A program made the position numbers and the translations under genes. Shown piece after piece: positions 10,071 through 17,567 of a DNA stretch of 64,000 nucleotides (within the stretch, counting starts at the first letter, position 1; each line of letters starts with the position of its first letter). Source of the DNA: Yersinia enterocolitica (GTDB taxonomy: Bacteria; Pseudomonadota; Gammaproteobacteria; Enterobacterales; Enterobacteriaceae). The notes under the pieces were generated by a model. That model saw nothing but the letters and a program-made list of their open reading frames with translations, made no database searches and had not been told where the DNA came from. The DNA lies in contig NBTC02000002.1 in assembly GCA_002082245.2 (NCBI GenBank), positions 620,001-684,000 of the forward strand, in the 5' to 3' direction.

Positions 10071-10094
10071 GAGGGAGTTTGAAAGAACTCCCTA
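10071..10094 (+). terminator. Hairpin after the giant phage gene
   Basis: GGGAGTT and AACTCCC arms around a six-base loop begin about eight bases after the stop codon. The tail is A/T-rich but lacks a clean T run, so termination may be partial and let transcription reach the downstream genes. Confidence 0.45.
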
Positions 10095-10126
10095 ATTAAT
10101 AAGTCTTTGACCAAAGGAATGCTGCC

Positions 10127-10288
10127 ATGATCATAGATGGTTTGGCTTGCCAACTCGATAGCAACCTCACATGGGTACAATCAATTCAGACCGTCGGTTT
10201 AGTGTCAGAAGTGGACAATTCTGTTGTTCTTTATCTTCTTTTTGAGGTTAAATACATAGGAACCTTCCCAAACTTCAACATGTTGTGA
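10127..10288 (+). CDS. Small hypothetical protein upstream of the Pycsar genes
   Basis: 53-codon frame from ATG with AAAGGA eight bases upstream. It begins MIIDGLACQLDSN and ends GTFPNFNML, finishing 15 bases before the GTG of the membrane effector. I do not recognise it. It has no signal peptide or clear membrane helix. It could be a real small phage gene, a leader peptide coupled to the defence operon, or a chance frame; the spacing and ribosome site argue mildly for translation. Confidence 0.3.
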   Translation: MIIDGLACQLDSNLTWVQSIQTVGLVSEVDNSVVLYLLFEVKYIGTFPNFNML

Positions 10289-10303
10289 ATTGAGGCTGAA
10301 CAA

Positions 10304-10873
10304 GTGGACGAAAAAAAAATAGAATTCTTATATCAATCTATTAATGATACACAGGCGACAATTAGAGCAATAGATGTCAAAATTGGTTTCCTTTTTGTAG
10401 TGATCTTCCTTCCTTTAGCTGCAATTGATGGTATTTCTAAAGCTTTATTAGTTCTGTGGGCTTCCCCAAATCATTTTGGTTCAATTTCAATATTTGTAGG
10501 TGTGGTCTGGCTTTTATCTGTTTACTTCCTTTTTAAAAGCCTCTCCGCCATAACGGACATCCAAAAACATATGATTGGTGTAATGCCTGATGATACCTTT
10601 TTTAAAGGTGGGATGCCTTTCATAGGAATGAAACACTTATTTTTAATCGACGATGTTCGGGCCGAAAAGTCAGTTGGAGATTACTTGAAAAGCCTCCCGA
10701 AAAATGAAATTGAGCTTTTATCGGAATTAGCTAGTGAAAAAATGAAAGTTTCACTAATAAGGAATGTCAAAGCACTGAGAGTTAAGGTATGTACTAACTT
10801 AACTTTATTATGGCTTGCTTTTGGTATGTTTTTATCGGTGGTTTTTCTATTTAAAATTGGGTTGTCAGCATGA
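10304..10873 (+). CDS. pycTM: PycTM-type Pycsar effector (membrane protein)
   Basis: 189-residue membrane protein with hydrophobic segments at about 26-50, 59-83 and 164-186. A soluble loop of some 80 residues lies between the second and third. The N-terminal helix leading into IDVKIGFLFVVIFLP and the basic helix before the last segment (IRNVKALRVKV) resemble the PycTM effector family (formerly DUF5706). In Pycsar, effectors of this kind respond to cyclic UMP or CMP made after infection and damage the inner membrane, stopping phage replication by killing the cell. The start is GTG with GAGG nine bases upstream. Its last four bases overlap the cyclase start (ATGA). The family call rests on topology, short motifs and the partner gene. 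The activating nucleotide cannot be read from the sequence. Confidence 0.78.
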   Translation: MDEKKIEFLYQSINDTQATIRAIDVKIGFLFVVIFLPLAAIDGISKALLVLWASPNHFGSISIFVGVVWLLSVYFLFKSLSAITDIQKHMIGVMPDDTFFKGGMPFIGMKHLFLIDDVRAEKSVGDYLKSLPKNEIELLSELASEKMKVSLIRNVKALRVKVCTNLTLLWLAFGMFLSVVFLFKIGLSA

Positions 10874-11643
10874 ATAATAAAGACATTACGGCCATTAAAG
10901 AACTAGTTGACAGGTCATTAGATCAAGCAGAAAAACACTGGCGAAAAGGTGGTTATCAGTTGATAGCTAAAAGTTCAGTTGGGATGGACTCATTTAGCGA
11001 TAGTGCTATGGATGCTGCACCATCTCGGATACCTGGCTATGAAATAGTAGAAGATGGAGACACGATTGTCGATGAATTTATCGCAATTGTTGCTGACATG
11101 AGAGGTTCCACTAAACATATGTTAAATGCTGATAATAACTCTAATTTGGAGGGCATTCAGCGTGTTTTTTATGAGACATCAGCACTCCTTCCCGCATTAG
11201 AAAAAACAATAAATATATATAATGGGGGAGTTACTGAATACTTAGGTGACGGGGTGTTGGGGTTTTTTAAAAGGTATGAGAATAATCCTGATAAAGCTAT
11301 TTATGATGCGCATGATGCAGCAATGGATTGCTTGTCAACGACCCTTGATATAGTAAATAAAGCATTAGAAACTCGTTATGGGTTACCTCCATTGGTAATA
11401 GGTGTTGGGATGGCTTTAAGTAAAGCATTAATTAGTTTGTCAGGAATTGACGGTGTCAAGCATCCCAAAGCTTACGGAGAATGTGTTTTTCGCGCAACGA
11501 AACTATCTGGAGGGCAAAATGTTGTCCTTATTGACCAGAGGCTAAAAAATGCATGGCCAACGAAAAAAGGTGGGATATTGTCATTTATTAAAAGTGGAAT
11601 TGCTAAAGATGGAGTTGATGGATTCAAAATAATTAGAAAATAG
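10870..11643 (+). CDS. pycC: Pycsar pyrimidine cyclase (class III nucleotidyl cyclase), PycC
   Basis: 257-residue soluble class III cyclase with one catalytic domain (about 66-225) and no sensor or membrane segment. The first metal-binding site is IVADMRGST (Asp76) and the second is EYLGDGVLGFF (Asp127). A later motif, YGECVFRATKLSGG (202-215), sits where class III enzymes have their G..vn.A.r element. A stand-alone cyclase of this size, translationally coupled to a PycTM-like protein, is the hallmark of Pycsar, where PycC makes cCMP or cUMP after phage infection. The product (cUMP or cCMP) and the trigger cannot be deduced. An ordinary adenylate cyclase is the alternative but would not explain the partner or the prophage location. 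Both genes are visibly A+T-rich. Confidence 0.82.
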   Translation: MNNKDITAIKELVDRSLDQAEKHWRKGGYQLIAKSSVGMDSFSDSAMDAAPSRIPGYEIVEDGDTIVDEFIAIVADMRGSTKHMLNADNNSNLEGIQRVFYETSALLPALEKTINIYNGGVTEYLGDGVLGFFKRYENNPDKAIYDAHDAAMDCLSTTLDIVNKALETRYGLPPLVIGVGMALSKALISLSGIDGVKHPKAYGECVFRATKLSGGQNVVLIDQRLKNAWPTKKGGILSFIKSGIAKDGVDGFKIIRK

Positions 11644-11690
11644 AATCATCGACTCATGCAGTAATGAGTACAATACGCTATTTATTTTGG

Positions 11691-11751
11691 TGGCACTACG
11701 CTCTCATCTTTCCATGTAAATATGTAGCGATGAGAACGCAATGCCACTATT
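11691..11751. repeat. Imperfect inverted repeat after the Pycsar operon
   Basis: GTGGCACTACGCTCTCATC and GATGAGAACGCAATGCCAC pair at 16 of 19 positions across a 20-base loop. The three mismatches include possible G-U pairs in RNA. No T run follows. It may end the cyclase transcript, mark the prophage edge, or be a short palindromic element. Confidence 0.5.
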
Positions 11752-11940
11752 CACTCAATGTTGTTGACCAGCGATTAGGAAATTGATACTGCCCAACAAT
11801 TTCTACAAGACAGATTTACCTGAGTGTACAACGGGATTACCTGAATAATTACAATATACTGTAAGGCATCACGTGTGCTTCACAGCTCTTAGCTGACTGT
11901 CAGATTGAGTAGCGATTAATCTATATTACGGTATCAATAA

Positions 11941-12153
11941 TTATTTTAGTGCGTCATTCACAATGACGAAAAGAACCAATAACAGAATAAATCCGATGAT
12001 ACCTAAGATGATACTAGCATTACTGTCCATGTGCATATCGCCTTTACCTGCCAGCAAATAAGCAGCGATAACAAAAGGAATACAGAGCGCTGGGTGGATA
12101 GTGATCATTACGGCGGCCAGTATTAGGCAGACTATAAACAATGTTGATGTCAT
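11941..12153 (-). CDS. Small two-helix membrane protein
   Basis: 70-residue protein with two hydrophobic segments (about 3-36 and 48-66) joined by a short polar loop, AGKGDMHMDSN. GAGGAAAAC directly precedes the ATG, an excellent ribosome site. I do not recognise the family. It lies between the Pycsar operon and the integrase, on the integrase strand. It could be a phage-conferred envelope protein such as a superinfection-exclusion factor, or host DNA between two prophage ends. Function unknown. Confidence 0.55.
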   Translation of the reverse strand: MTSTLFIVCLILAAVMITIHPALCIPFVIAAYLLAGKGDMHMDSNASIILGIIGFILLLVLFVIVNDALK

Positions 12154-12325
12154 GTTTTCCTCATTTTAGCGCCCGAACTTTTCCCGAGCATTTTCGAAAT
12201 AGATGATAACTATATGATCATATTGATCTTTTAAAGACGGTATTAAACGTATGCTAAAGGTCATGATTCTGGTTATCTTATTGTTTTATATGGATAAAAT
12301 TAAGAATTCTCACCTTTAGGAATCG

Positions 12326-12410
12326 TATTCGGTCTTTTTTTAATTTGTTGATTTTAAAGGTGAATTTTGTTGTTTATCGAAATTTATCGAAATCTGATAT
12401 TCGGTCTTTT
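12326..12410. repeat. 13-bp direct repeat next to the integrase 3' end
   Basis: TATTCGGTCTTTT occurs at 12326-12338 and again at 12398-12410, the second overlapping the integrase stop codon. Between them is a smaller tandem, ATCGAAATTTATCGAAATC. In lambda-type phages the attachment site lies just past int, so these repeats may be integrase arm sites or part of att. No att core was identified. Confidence 0.4.
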
Positions 12411-13413
12411 ATAGCATCACGTATTCTTTCCCTCTCGTATCAAGATACTTGTTCGTCATCTTCTCCGATTTATGCCCCAGTAGTTTCATCGCAAATTCCT
12501 TACCTTTTTCCTTTTCATACAATCGTCCGGCTAAACTTCTGATCTCATGAAAAGTTGGCGGACTCTCATCAAAACGAAAATCTGTTCCTTTTCTCGCCGT
12601 TACGAATTTCTTTGTCAGGCTATCTGGATGTAGTGATCCATCAGGGCTATTTTTTCTGATGCCAGCACTTATCATAAAATCAGTCTTACTGGCTAATCTA
12701 CATTGTTCAATCACGGTGTTAAGACGTAGGCCAACGGCTTTAAGCTCAAGATCTAAGGGCAGGGAGATCATGGCTCCTGTTTTGCCCTGGTCTATCTGTA
12801 ATCTGCCATCAACAATCTGGTCAAAGCGCATCAGAGATAAATCCTCACGCCGTTGGCCAGTGACTAGCGCCAGATCCATTGATAGCCCAAACCACGCCGG
12901 TAATGTGTCAGCGACCTCACGAATAGCGAGATACTGATCCAGTTCCAGGCGCTCACGTTTCACCACTGGTTTAGCTGAGCGTGTCGGTGTCACCGGATTA
13001 TTATCTATATGGCCCTCGACAATCGCTTCTCGGAAAATATCAGACAACACTGACCGCATAGTAGCGGCCATAGTTTTTTTGTCCTGTGCCACCCAAAACT
13101 CTAAAAACTCTGCAATATGGCGCGTGCTGATTTTAGCTAACACCCTGTTGCCCATCTTTTCGCTGATCATGGCTATTTGTCCCTTGCGAACTTTATAGGT
13201 GTTTTCGGCCAATTCCCGGCGCTTATAGATGACGTCATATCGTTTTAGCCATGCCGCCAGTGTGTACTCCTGCGTGCCTTTGAGCTTTTCTAGTAGCGCG
13301 ACAGGAGTGTAGTTTTGTTCAATGAAATTATTGGCTTCAATGGCTTGGGATATGGCGTCTCGCCGGGCAATTTTGCCGAGAGATAATTCCTTTCCAGTTA
13401 GCGGGTTGCCTGA
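12409..13413 (-). pseudogene. int: Lambda-type phage integrase lacking its N-terminus
   Basis: Tyrosine recombinase close to lambda Int. The C-terminal catalytic domain is complete: LALVTGQRREDL (first Arg), PTFHEIRSLAGR (His-x-x-Arg), LLGHKS and a final NKYLDTRG giving the Tyr. The core-binding domain is also present. Reading upstream of the first usable start (TTG at 13212) the frame stays open to 13413 and matches lambda Int from its NPLTGKELSLG segment onward. It then meets a stop codon, so about the first 30 residues (the arm-binding part) are missing and no ATG exists. The gene is therefore truncated, exactly where an oppositely oriented Q-gene fragment begins. It probably cannot perform normal arm-site-directed integration. 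Confidence 0.75.
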
Positions 13414-13665
13414 CTAAATCAATATCGACCTGATGAGTACGAACTGATTATACGGCATTATGTGTTGAATCAGTCAAAACGGGCCATTGCTCAGCAGCAG
13501 AAACGGGATGAAAGAGCCGTCAGGGTGAGCATGCAGATGGCCGAAGGATTTGTTGATGGTTGCTTGTCGATGATAGACGTTTGCCTAGAAATGGACCCTG
13601 CAACAATGAAGTCAGAAATTTATGATGAAAGTGTTGGTGCGGCCGCAAAAAGTGTATTAGTATGA
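13414..13665 (+). pseudogene. 3' remnant of phage antitermination protein Q
   Basis: Open frame without a proper start, beginning right after a stop at 13411. It encodes LNQYRPDEYELIIRHYVLN, SKRAIAQQQKRDERAVR, and MQMAEGFVDGCLSMIDVCLE followed by MDP. This is the C-terminal helix-turn-helix region of the lambdoid late antiterminator Q family as I remember it. The N-terminal half is absent. A GTG at 13462 could initiate a 67-residue piece, but the family match starts upstream of it. It abuts the truncated integrase tail to head, which points to a deletion joining int to Q and removing the immunity and replication genes between them. Confidence 0.65.
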
Positions 13666-13704
13666 TAAGAGTTGGTTATGAAGTAGCGCTTATTCAGTCA
13701 AATA

Positions 13705-13736
13705 AACCTCGCCTTTGTGCGGGGTTTTGTCTTTTC
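13705..13736 (+). terminator. Terminator after the Q remnant
   Basis: AACCTCGC and GCGGGGTT arms with a short loop are followed by TTTTGTCTTTT. It lies about 40 bases past the end of the Q-like fragment. Confidence 0.6.
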
Positions 13737-13984
13737 TGGAGTTTGCATTAGTAGACTGAATTATCTGAAAAGTAACCTTGCTGATGGCGTGCTTATAAAT
13801 TGATGCGTAGACCCCTACGGAAAATTGCCCGGTGCGCCTCTCTGTTGGTAATCATATCTATGAGATATTGGCAACTATTCCAGCCCATGAGTTAATAGTT
13901 ATAGGGGGGCTGTTTTGTGAGTCATGCCCACTATAAAACTGGTCATGTTTAATGTTTGTTTATAATTGCACTGTATATTATATA

Positions 13985-14094
13985 GTGCTGTGATAGTTAC
14001 CTTGGTGCAAGGATTGCATTATCATTGGTACGGTTACAGGGTCAGCTATCACAGCACCAAACTCAAAGCCTCGGTTAATCGCCGGGGCTTTTTA
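13985..14094 (+). ncRNA. Candidate late-leader RNA (6S/tR'-like) downstream of Q
   Basis: An A/T-rich promoter-like stretch (13950-13984, with TTGTTT and TATATA 17 bases apart) leads into a perfect 12-bp inverted repeat. GTGCTGTGATAG at 13985 pairs with CTATCACAGCAC at 14046-14057, and an inner hairpin CCTTG-GTG-CAAGG lies in the loop. A terminator (AAGCCTCGG / CCGGGGCTT plus T run) follows at 14065-14094. In lambdoid phages the late promoter just after Q makes a short RNA ending at a terminator that Q overrides. Position and layout fit that, but promoter assignment is uncertain and no sequence match was made. Confidence 0.35.
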
Positions 14095-14176
14095 TTTTAA
14101 GTAAATCACTGTTCGTTTAAAAATGGGTTATTAATATTTTGATATATTCCCTTAACAAATGATAGGGATGTGATTT

Positions 14177-14311
14177 ATGAGAATGTTAATTGCTGTTATT
14201 TTGTGTTTACCATTGTCTGCTTGTTCTTGGAGTTGGATACCAATGCCGTACCCAAGTTCTTCAGAGATATGCCCTCGCGGGACGGATAGTATCTCTCAGC
14301 AATGCCGTTGA
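14177..14311 (+). CDS. Small lipoprotein in the phage lysis region
   Basis: 44-residue protein with a lipoprotein signal ending LPLSAC (Cys16) and a short mature part (CSWSWIPMPYPSSSEICPRG) carrying two more Cys. GATAGGGATG lies upstream as ribosome site. In lambdoid phages small outer-membrane lipoproteins (Rz1) occur downstream of Q, but this one is not strongly proline-rich and no Rz frame encloses it. Lysis-gene remnant or other phage lipoprotein is all I can say. Confidence 0.45.
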   Translation: MRMLIAVILCLPLSACSWSWIPMPYPSSSEICPRGTDSISQQCR

Positions 14312-14448
14312 ATTATTGGTGGGAGCTGTAATTACTGGAGGGCTCATTCGCATGAGCGCTGGGCAGATCCACACTATCGACTTTCCAAAAGAAGCTAAGT
14401 GTACCTTACTGATGTGAAGTAACGGTTGGGAAAAACAGGCAACTTTCC

Positions 14449-14480
14449 AGCCCTTGAGTTAATTGCTCAGGGGCTTTTTA
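14449..14480 (+). terminator. Rho-independent terminator
   Basis: AGCCCTTGAG and CTCAGGGGCT arms around a seven-base loop are followed by five T residues. It terminates rightward phage transcription. On the opposite strand it lies just past the stop of the small secreted protein. Confidence 0.6.
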
Positions 14481-14484
14481 TTAG

Positions 14485-14652
14485 CTATCGATGTTGTTCT
14501 CCACCATATATACAAAGTGCGTACCAAGGCTCTGACCAAGAATTACAATCTTTATTACACGTGTGACTAACACCCATAGAGACACAAGCAAACGTAGGGA
14601 TTGCTATTGTAAACAACAACGCTACCGCTCCAAACTTTATAATTTTAAACAT
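14485..14652 (-). CDS. Small secreted cysteine-containing protein
   Basis: 55-residue protein on the minus strand with GGAG nine bases before the ATG. The N-terminus is a clear signal peptide (FKIIKFGAVALLFTIAIPTFA), probably cut before CVSMGVSH. The mature peptide is about 33 residues with four Cys (23, 32, 36, 47) and ends YGGEQHR. Four cysteines in a short exported peptide suggest disulfide bonds in the periplasm. I do not recognise the family. It runs against the phage late direction, so it could be prophage cargo expressed in the lysogen. Confidence 0.5.
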   Translation of the reverse strand: MFKIIKFGAVALLFTIAIPTFACVSMGVSHTCNKDCNSWSEPWYALCIYGGEQHR

Positions 14653-15239
14653 AATGATTTCTCCAAATTTGCAGGTGAGTTTTATATGCTCACGTCCATA
14701 TACTTGAAATATTTAATGAGTGTCAAAATAAATACATGGATCATTGATGAATCGTATACTAGTTAATAATGAAATGATTATGGTGCTATTTAATTTTGGC
14801 CTTTTTTTCATTTCTACATTCGCATGGGTACTGGATTGGTTAATCCAATCGTTGTGAAACAGTATCCAGCCGAATGTGGAGAAAGCCGGCACCGATATGT
14901 GGGGATACAAGTGGAACACCAGTGAAACGACATCGGCGAATTCCCCGCCACCACAGAAGTACATTTAAAGGTATGTGGTCAGCACATCGTTAGGTGTTGA
15001 CGCCGGAACCGTAACCGACTTCAAAAATGATAAGCCCCGACATAAGTCAGGGCTTTTTGGTCTGTGGAATGGGCGGATACCTTCATTGAAAAGCACATGT
15101 CCTATTAATGTTCAACAGCGTCACCATTACGCATTCTTTGTATTACTCGCTACACAACAGTAATGACGGATTGGAGTCATCACCTTGATTTACTATTTAT
15201 TTCGACCACATGGACAAATAATCCTAAAAGGTATTCATC
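14653..15239. other. Gap without a convincing gene; terminator at 15032-15058
   Basis: A short open stretch on the plus strand ending near 14967 (WGYKWNTSETTSANSPPPQKYI) may be the tail of a decayed phage gene. A terminator hairpin AAGCCCCGAC / GTCAGGGCTT with five T residues lies at 15032-15058. The remainder shows no frame with a ribosome site until the lipase. Confidence 0.4.
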
Positions 15240-16118
15240 ATGTCTAATTCATTAAAATATCCCATTATTCTCGTTCACGGTTTCAGTGGTTTCGATAAGA
15301 TTGCTGGAATCTATCCTTACTTTTTCGGTATTCAGCAAGCACTGGAAAAAGCCGGAGCTACTGTATTCACTGCCTCTATATCGGCAGAAAATAGTAATGA
15401 AGCTCGTGGTGAACAATTACTCAGTTTTGTAAAACAAGTCACCCAATTAACCGGAGCCCACAAGGTCAACCTGATTGGTCACAGCCAAGGCCCTTTGGCC
15501 TGCCGCTACGTCGCCGCCATTCATCCCGAACTGGTTGCGTCTGTTACCTCCGTTAATGGGGCAAACTTTGGCTCGGAAATTGCCGATCTGGTCCGTTTGG
15601 CGATGAAACCAGGCTCCCTTCCAGAAGCGATTGCGGGCGCAGTGATGAACGTTTTTGGCTCATTCCTTTCCATTATGACTGGTCGTCCCTCCCTGCCACA
15701 AGACAGTGTTGCAGCGCTTAACTCGCTCACCAGCGAAGGCGTCGCTAAATTCAATGCCAAATATCCGCAGGGTTTGCCAAGCAATTGGGGAGGCGAAGGT
15801 AAAGAATATGAGAATGGCGTTTATTATTATTCTTGGGGTGGGGTGATTAATTACAACCCGATTGAGCAGGGACTCAATAATTTTGATCCGCTGCATATTT
15901 CAATGGTTGCCCTCTCATTTCTGTTCACAAAAGAACGTTTACAGAATGATGGGTTGGTTGGGCGCTATAGTATGCATCTCGGCAAAGTTATCCGCTCTGA
16001 TTATTCAATGGATCACCTGGATGCTATCAATCAAACTGCGGGGGTTGTTACCAGCAGTACCAACCCTGTTCAACTATTTGTCGAGCACGTGGCACGTTTA
16101 ACATCGAAAGGGTTATAA
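15240..16118 (+). CDS. Triacylglycerol lipase, Proteus-type family I
   Basis: 292-residue alpha/beta-hydrolase lipase that would hydrolyse triacylglycerol esters. It opens with [12 protein letters not shown] (oxyanion-hole HG) and has the nucleophile elbow GHSQGP with Ser82. The Asp and His of the triad are expected near [11 protein letters not shown] and [10 protein letters not shown]. The sequence resembles the compact Proteus lipases and, like them, has no signal peptide; I see no foldase or type I secretion gene beside it. AAAAGGT precedes the ATG. It sits alone after the prophage remnants, so it may be a transferred gene. How it leaves the cell, if it does, cannot be told from this window. 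Confidence 0.85.
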   Translation: MSNSLKYPIILVHGFSGFDKIAGIYPYFFGIQQALEKAGATVFTASISAENSNEARGEQLLSFVKQVTQLTGAHKVNLIGHSQGPLACRYVAAIHPELVASVTSVNGANFGSEIADLVRLAMKPGSLPEAIAGAVMNVFGSFLSIMTGRPSLPQDSVAALNSLTSEGVAKFNAKYPQGLPSNWGGEGKEYENGVYYYSWGGVINYNPIEQGLNNFDPLHISMVALSFLFTKERLQNDGLVGRYSMHLGKVIRSDYSMDHLDAINQTAGVVTSSTNPVQLFVEHVARLTSKGL

Positions 16119-16270
16119 CTTTCGGATAAGAGTGCTTGCGAGCTCTGTCACGTTTAGCTAATTGAAACTGCTATAGTCAGGGCTACACCGAGTGCTTTTA
16201 TAGTGTAATAGATTTAATTTTAGTCACTAGTTTTATGCAACGCTAAGCGATCAATTCACGACAATTTTTA

Positions 16271-16293
16271 AGGCTCACTTCGGTGATTTTTTT
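16271..16293 (+). terminator. Terminator downstream of lipase
   Basis: TCAC-TTCG-GTGA hairpin with a TTCG tetraloop followed by seven T residues, about 155 bases past the lipase stop. Confidence 0.5.
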
Positions 16294-17078
16294 ATTCATT
16301 TTTTTGGGGGGGGGGCGAGGAGCTCAATAAAAATGAGCGATATTTACTAATTGTTTATGTTGCTAGTGTAAATTATAACTTGCCGTGACAGTTGCTTTTT
16401 GATGATTGTGACTCAGTCGTCCTACCCGTGGTAGTTAGCTATCACTGCATTATATTTCATCGACCAATCCAATATGATTATTAGGCGCAAAAAAAAAGCC
16501 CTTACCTCTATCTTATTTGGTAAGGGATGCCAATTCGGCCAACACCAGGGAAAGTTATGTTGATTTCATTTTACCGAAGGGATCGTTCCCGTCAATGAAT
16601 ATATAAGTTCAATTAATTGAATTAAAATAGATTATTTATAAATGTGTTTTATATAATTAGCTCGTTATTAATATCTATAGATTAAAACTGATATAGCCAG
16701 AGAACATCCCTATCACTACAGAATAATTTTAAGGCTGCCAATTTGGTGGCCTTTTTTATTTAGCGCCCGTCAAAACAGTCAATTACTGAAAACACCCTCA
16801 TATCTCCGAGTGACTACGACGGGAGCTATTACCTACTCAACAGCATACGAACCCGACCAATGGCCGGGGATATATACCCAACTGGTGGCCACGTGATGTA
16901 ATTCGTTATAGCGGTGCTGGTTTTGCTAAAATTCACCAACCTGTTATCTGGTAACTCTCGACTCGATGGGTTATAAAAATTATCTAAATATCGTTAAATT
17001 CGGGTCCCTGTTGAGCAAATACAACGATTAGTGGTGTGTTTATCCTCAGAATCATCTTAATACAAATAGGAATCGAAA
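16294..17078. other. Long intergenic stretch: G10 tract and two hairpins, no gene
   Basis: A run of ten G lies at 16306-16315. A hairpin CCCTTACC / GGTAAGGG at 16499-16526 is preceded by nine A, so it reads as a minus-strand terminator. AAGGC..GCCTT plus six T at 16731-16757 reads as a plus-strand terminator. Neither has an obvious gene in front of it, suggesting genes were lost here. I found no convincing small frame with a ribosome site. Confidence 0.45.
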
Positions 17079-17357
17079 ATGGTCAATCTTGCTAACACTA
17101 AAGGTAACAATACCACTGGTGTACATATGCTTCAGCGCGACAAAAATGGTGGTTTTCGGATTCGTACCAGTCCAGATTGTCTGAAACGCTTCACTTCAGT
17201 TGATATACGGCCAGAACATCGTAGTTGGTTCAACGGGAAAAACGAAATTTACGGTTCGGAGCCTTACAACACGATTGAAGAAGGTGCGGCAGCTCTTTGT
17301 GCGTTCATCGAAAAGGTTTGCGGCATCACATGTGTCTGGGAACCTAAGAGAAAATAA
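17079..17357 (+). CDS. Hypothetical protein, 92 aa
   Basis: Small soluble protein beginning MVNLANTKGNNTTGVHML, preceded by AGGAATCGAAA as ribosome site. It is rich in polar and aromatic residues, with an acidic helix in the last third (EEGAAALCAFIEKVCG) and a basic tail. No signal peptide, membrane segment or motif I recognise. It stands alone between accessory elements. Real by start context and length, function unknown. Confidence 0.5.
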   Translation: MVNLANTKGNNTTGVHMLQRDKNGGFRIRTSPDCLKRFTSVDIRPEHRSWFNGKNEIYGSEPYNTIEEGAAALCAFIEKVCGITCVWEPKRK

Positions 17358-17444
17358 CGGTACCCTTATCTGGATTGGGGCAGATCAATTATGTCTGATC
17401 CTCGCTCTCGAGAGACCAACATAATCATTGGAGGAGGTTTGATT

Positions 17445-17567
17445 ATGAATATGTCGTCGTGGAAAATCCCATCATCGGCCAAAAAAACTTCCTCAGAGAT
17501 CATATATGGGGGAGATAACGACAGTGCCTATACAGCTTCTTCAGGGCTAGTTCAGGGGGAGGAGTGA
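17445..17567 (+). CDS. Small ORF with a very strong Shine-Dalgarno
   Basis: 40-codon frame from ATG with GGAGGAGG eight bases upstream, a near-perfect anti-16S match that is rare by chance. The peptide is polar (MNMSSWKIPSSAKKTSSE, ending SGLVQGEE) with no signal or membrane part. Its end overlaps the 3' end of the convergent lipoprotein gene by 16 bases. Either a small protein or a remnant whose start region survived. Confidence 0.35.
   Translation: MNMSSWKIPSSAKKTSSEIIYGGDNDSAYTASSGLVQGEE

Noticed and set aside
10870..11643. Reading the cyclase as an ordinary adenylate or guanylate cyclase signalling gene
   Set aside because: It has no sensor domain, overlaps a PycTM-like gene and sits on a prophage, all typical of Pycsar. 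I cannot exclude purine cyclase activity from sequence alone.
14190..14417. 75-codon plus-strand frame overlapping the small phage lipoprotein
   Set aside because: It overlaps a better-supported lipoprotein in another frame and has no ribosome site; a hydrophobic stretch is its only attraction.
16306..16315. G10 tract as a phase-variation switch
   Set aside because: No open frame or promoter arrangement spans it, so a contingency role is unsupported.
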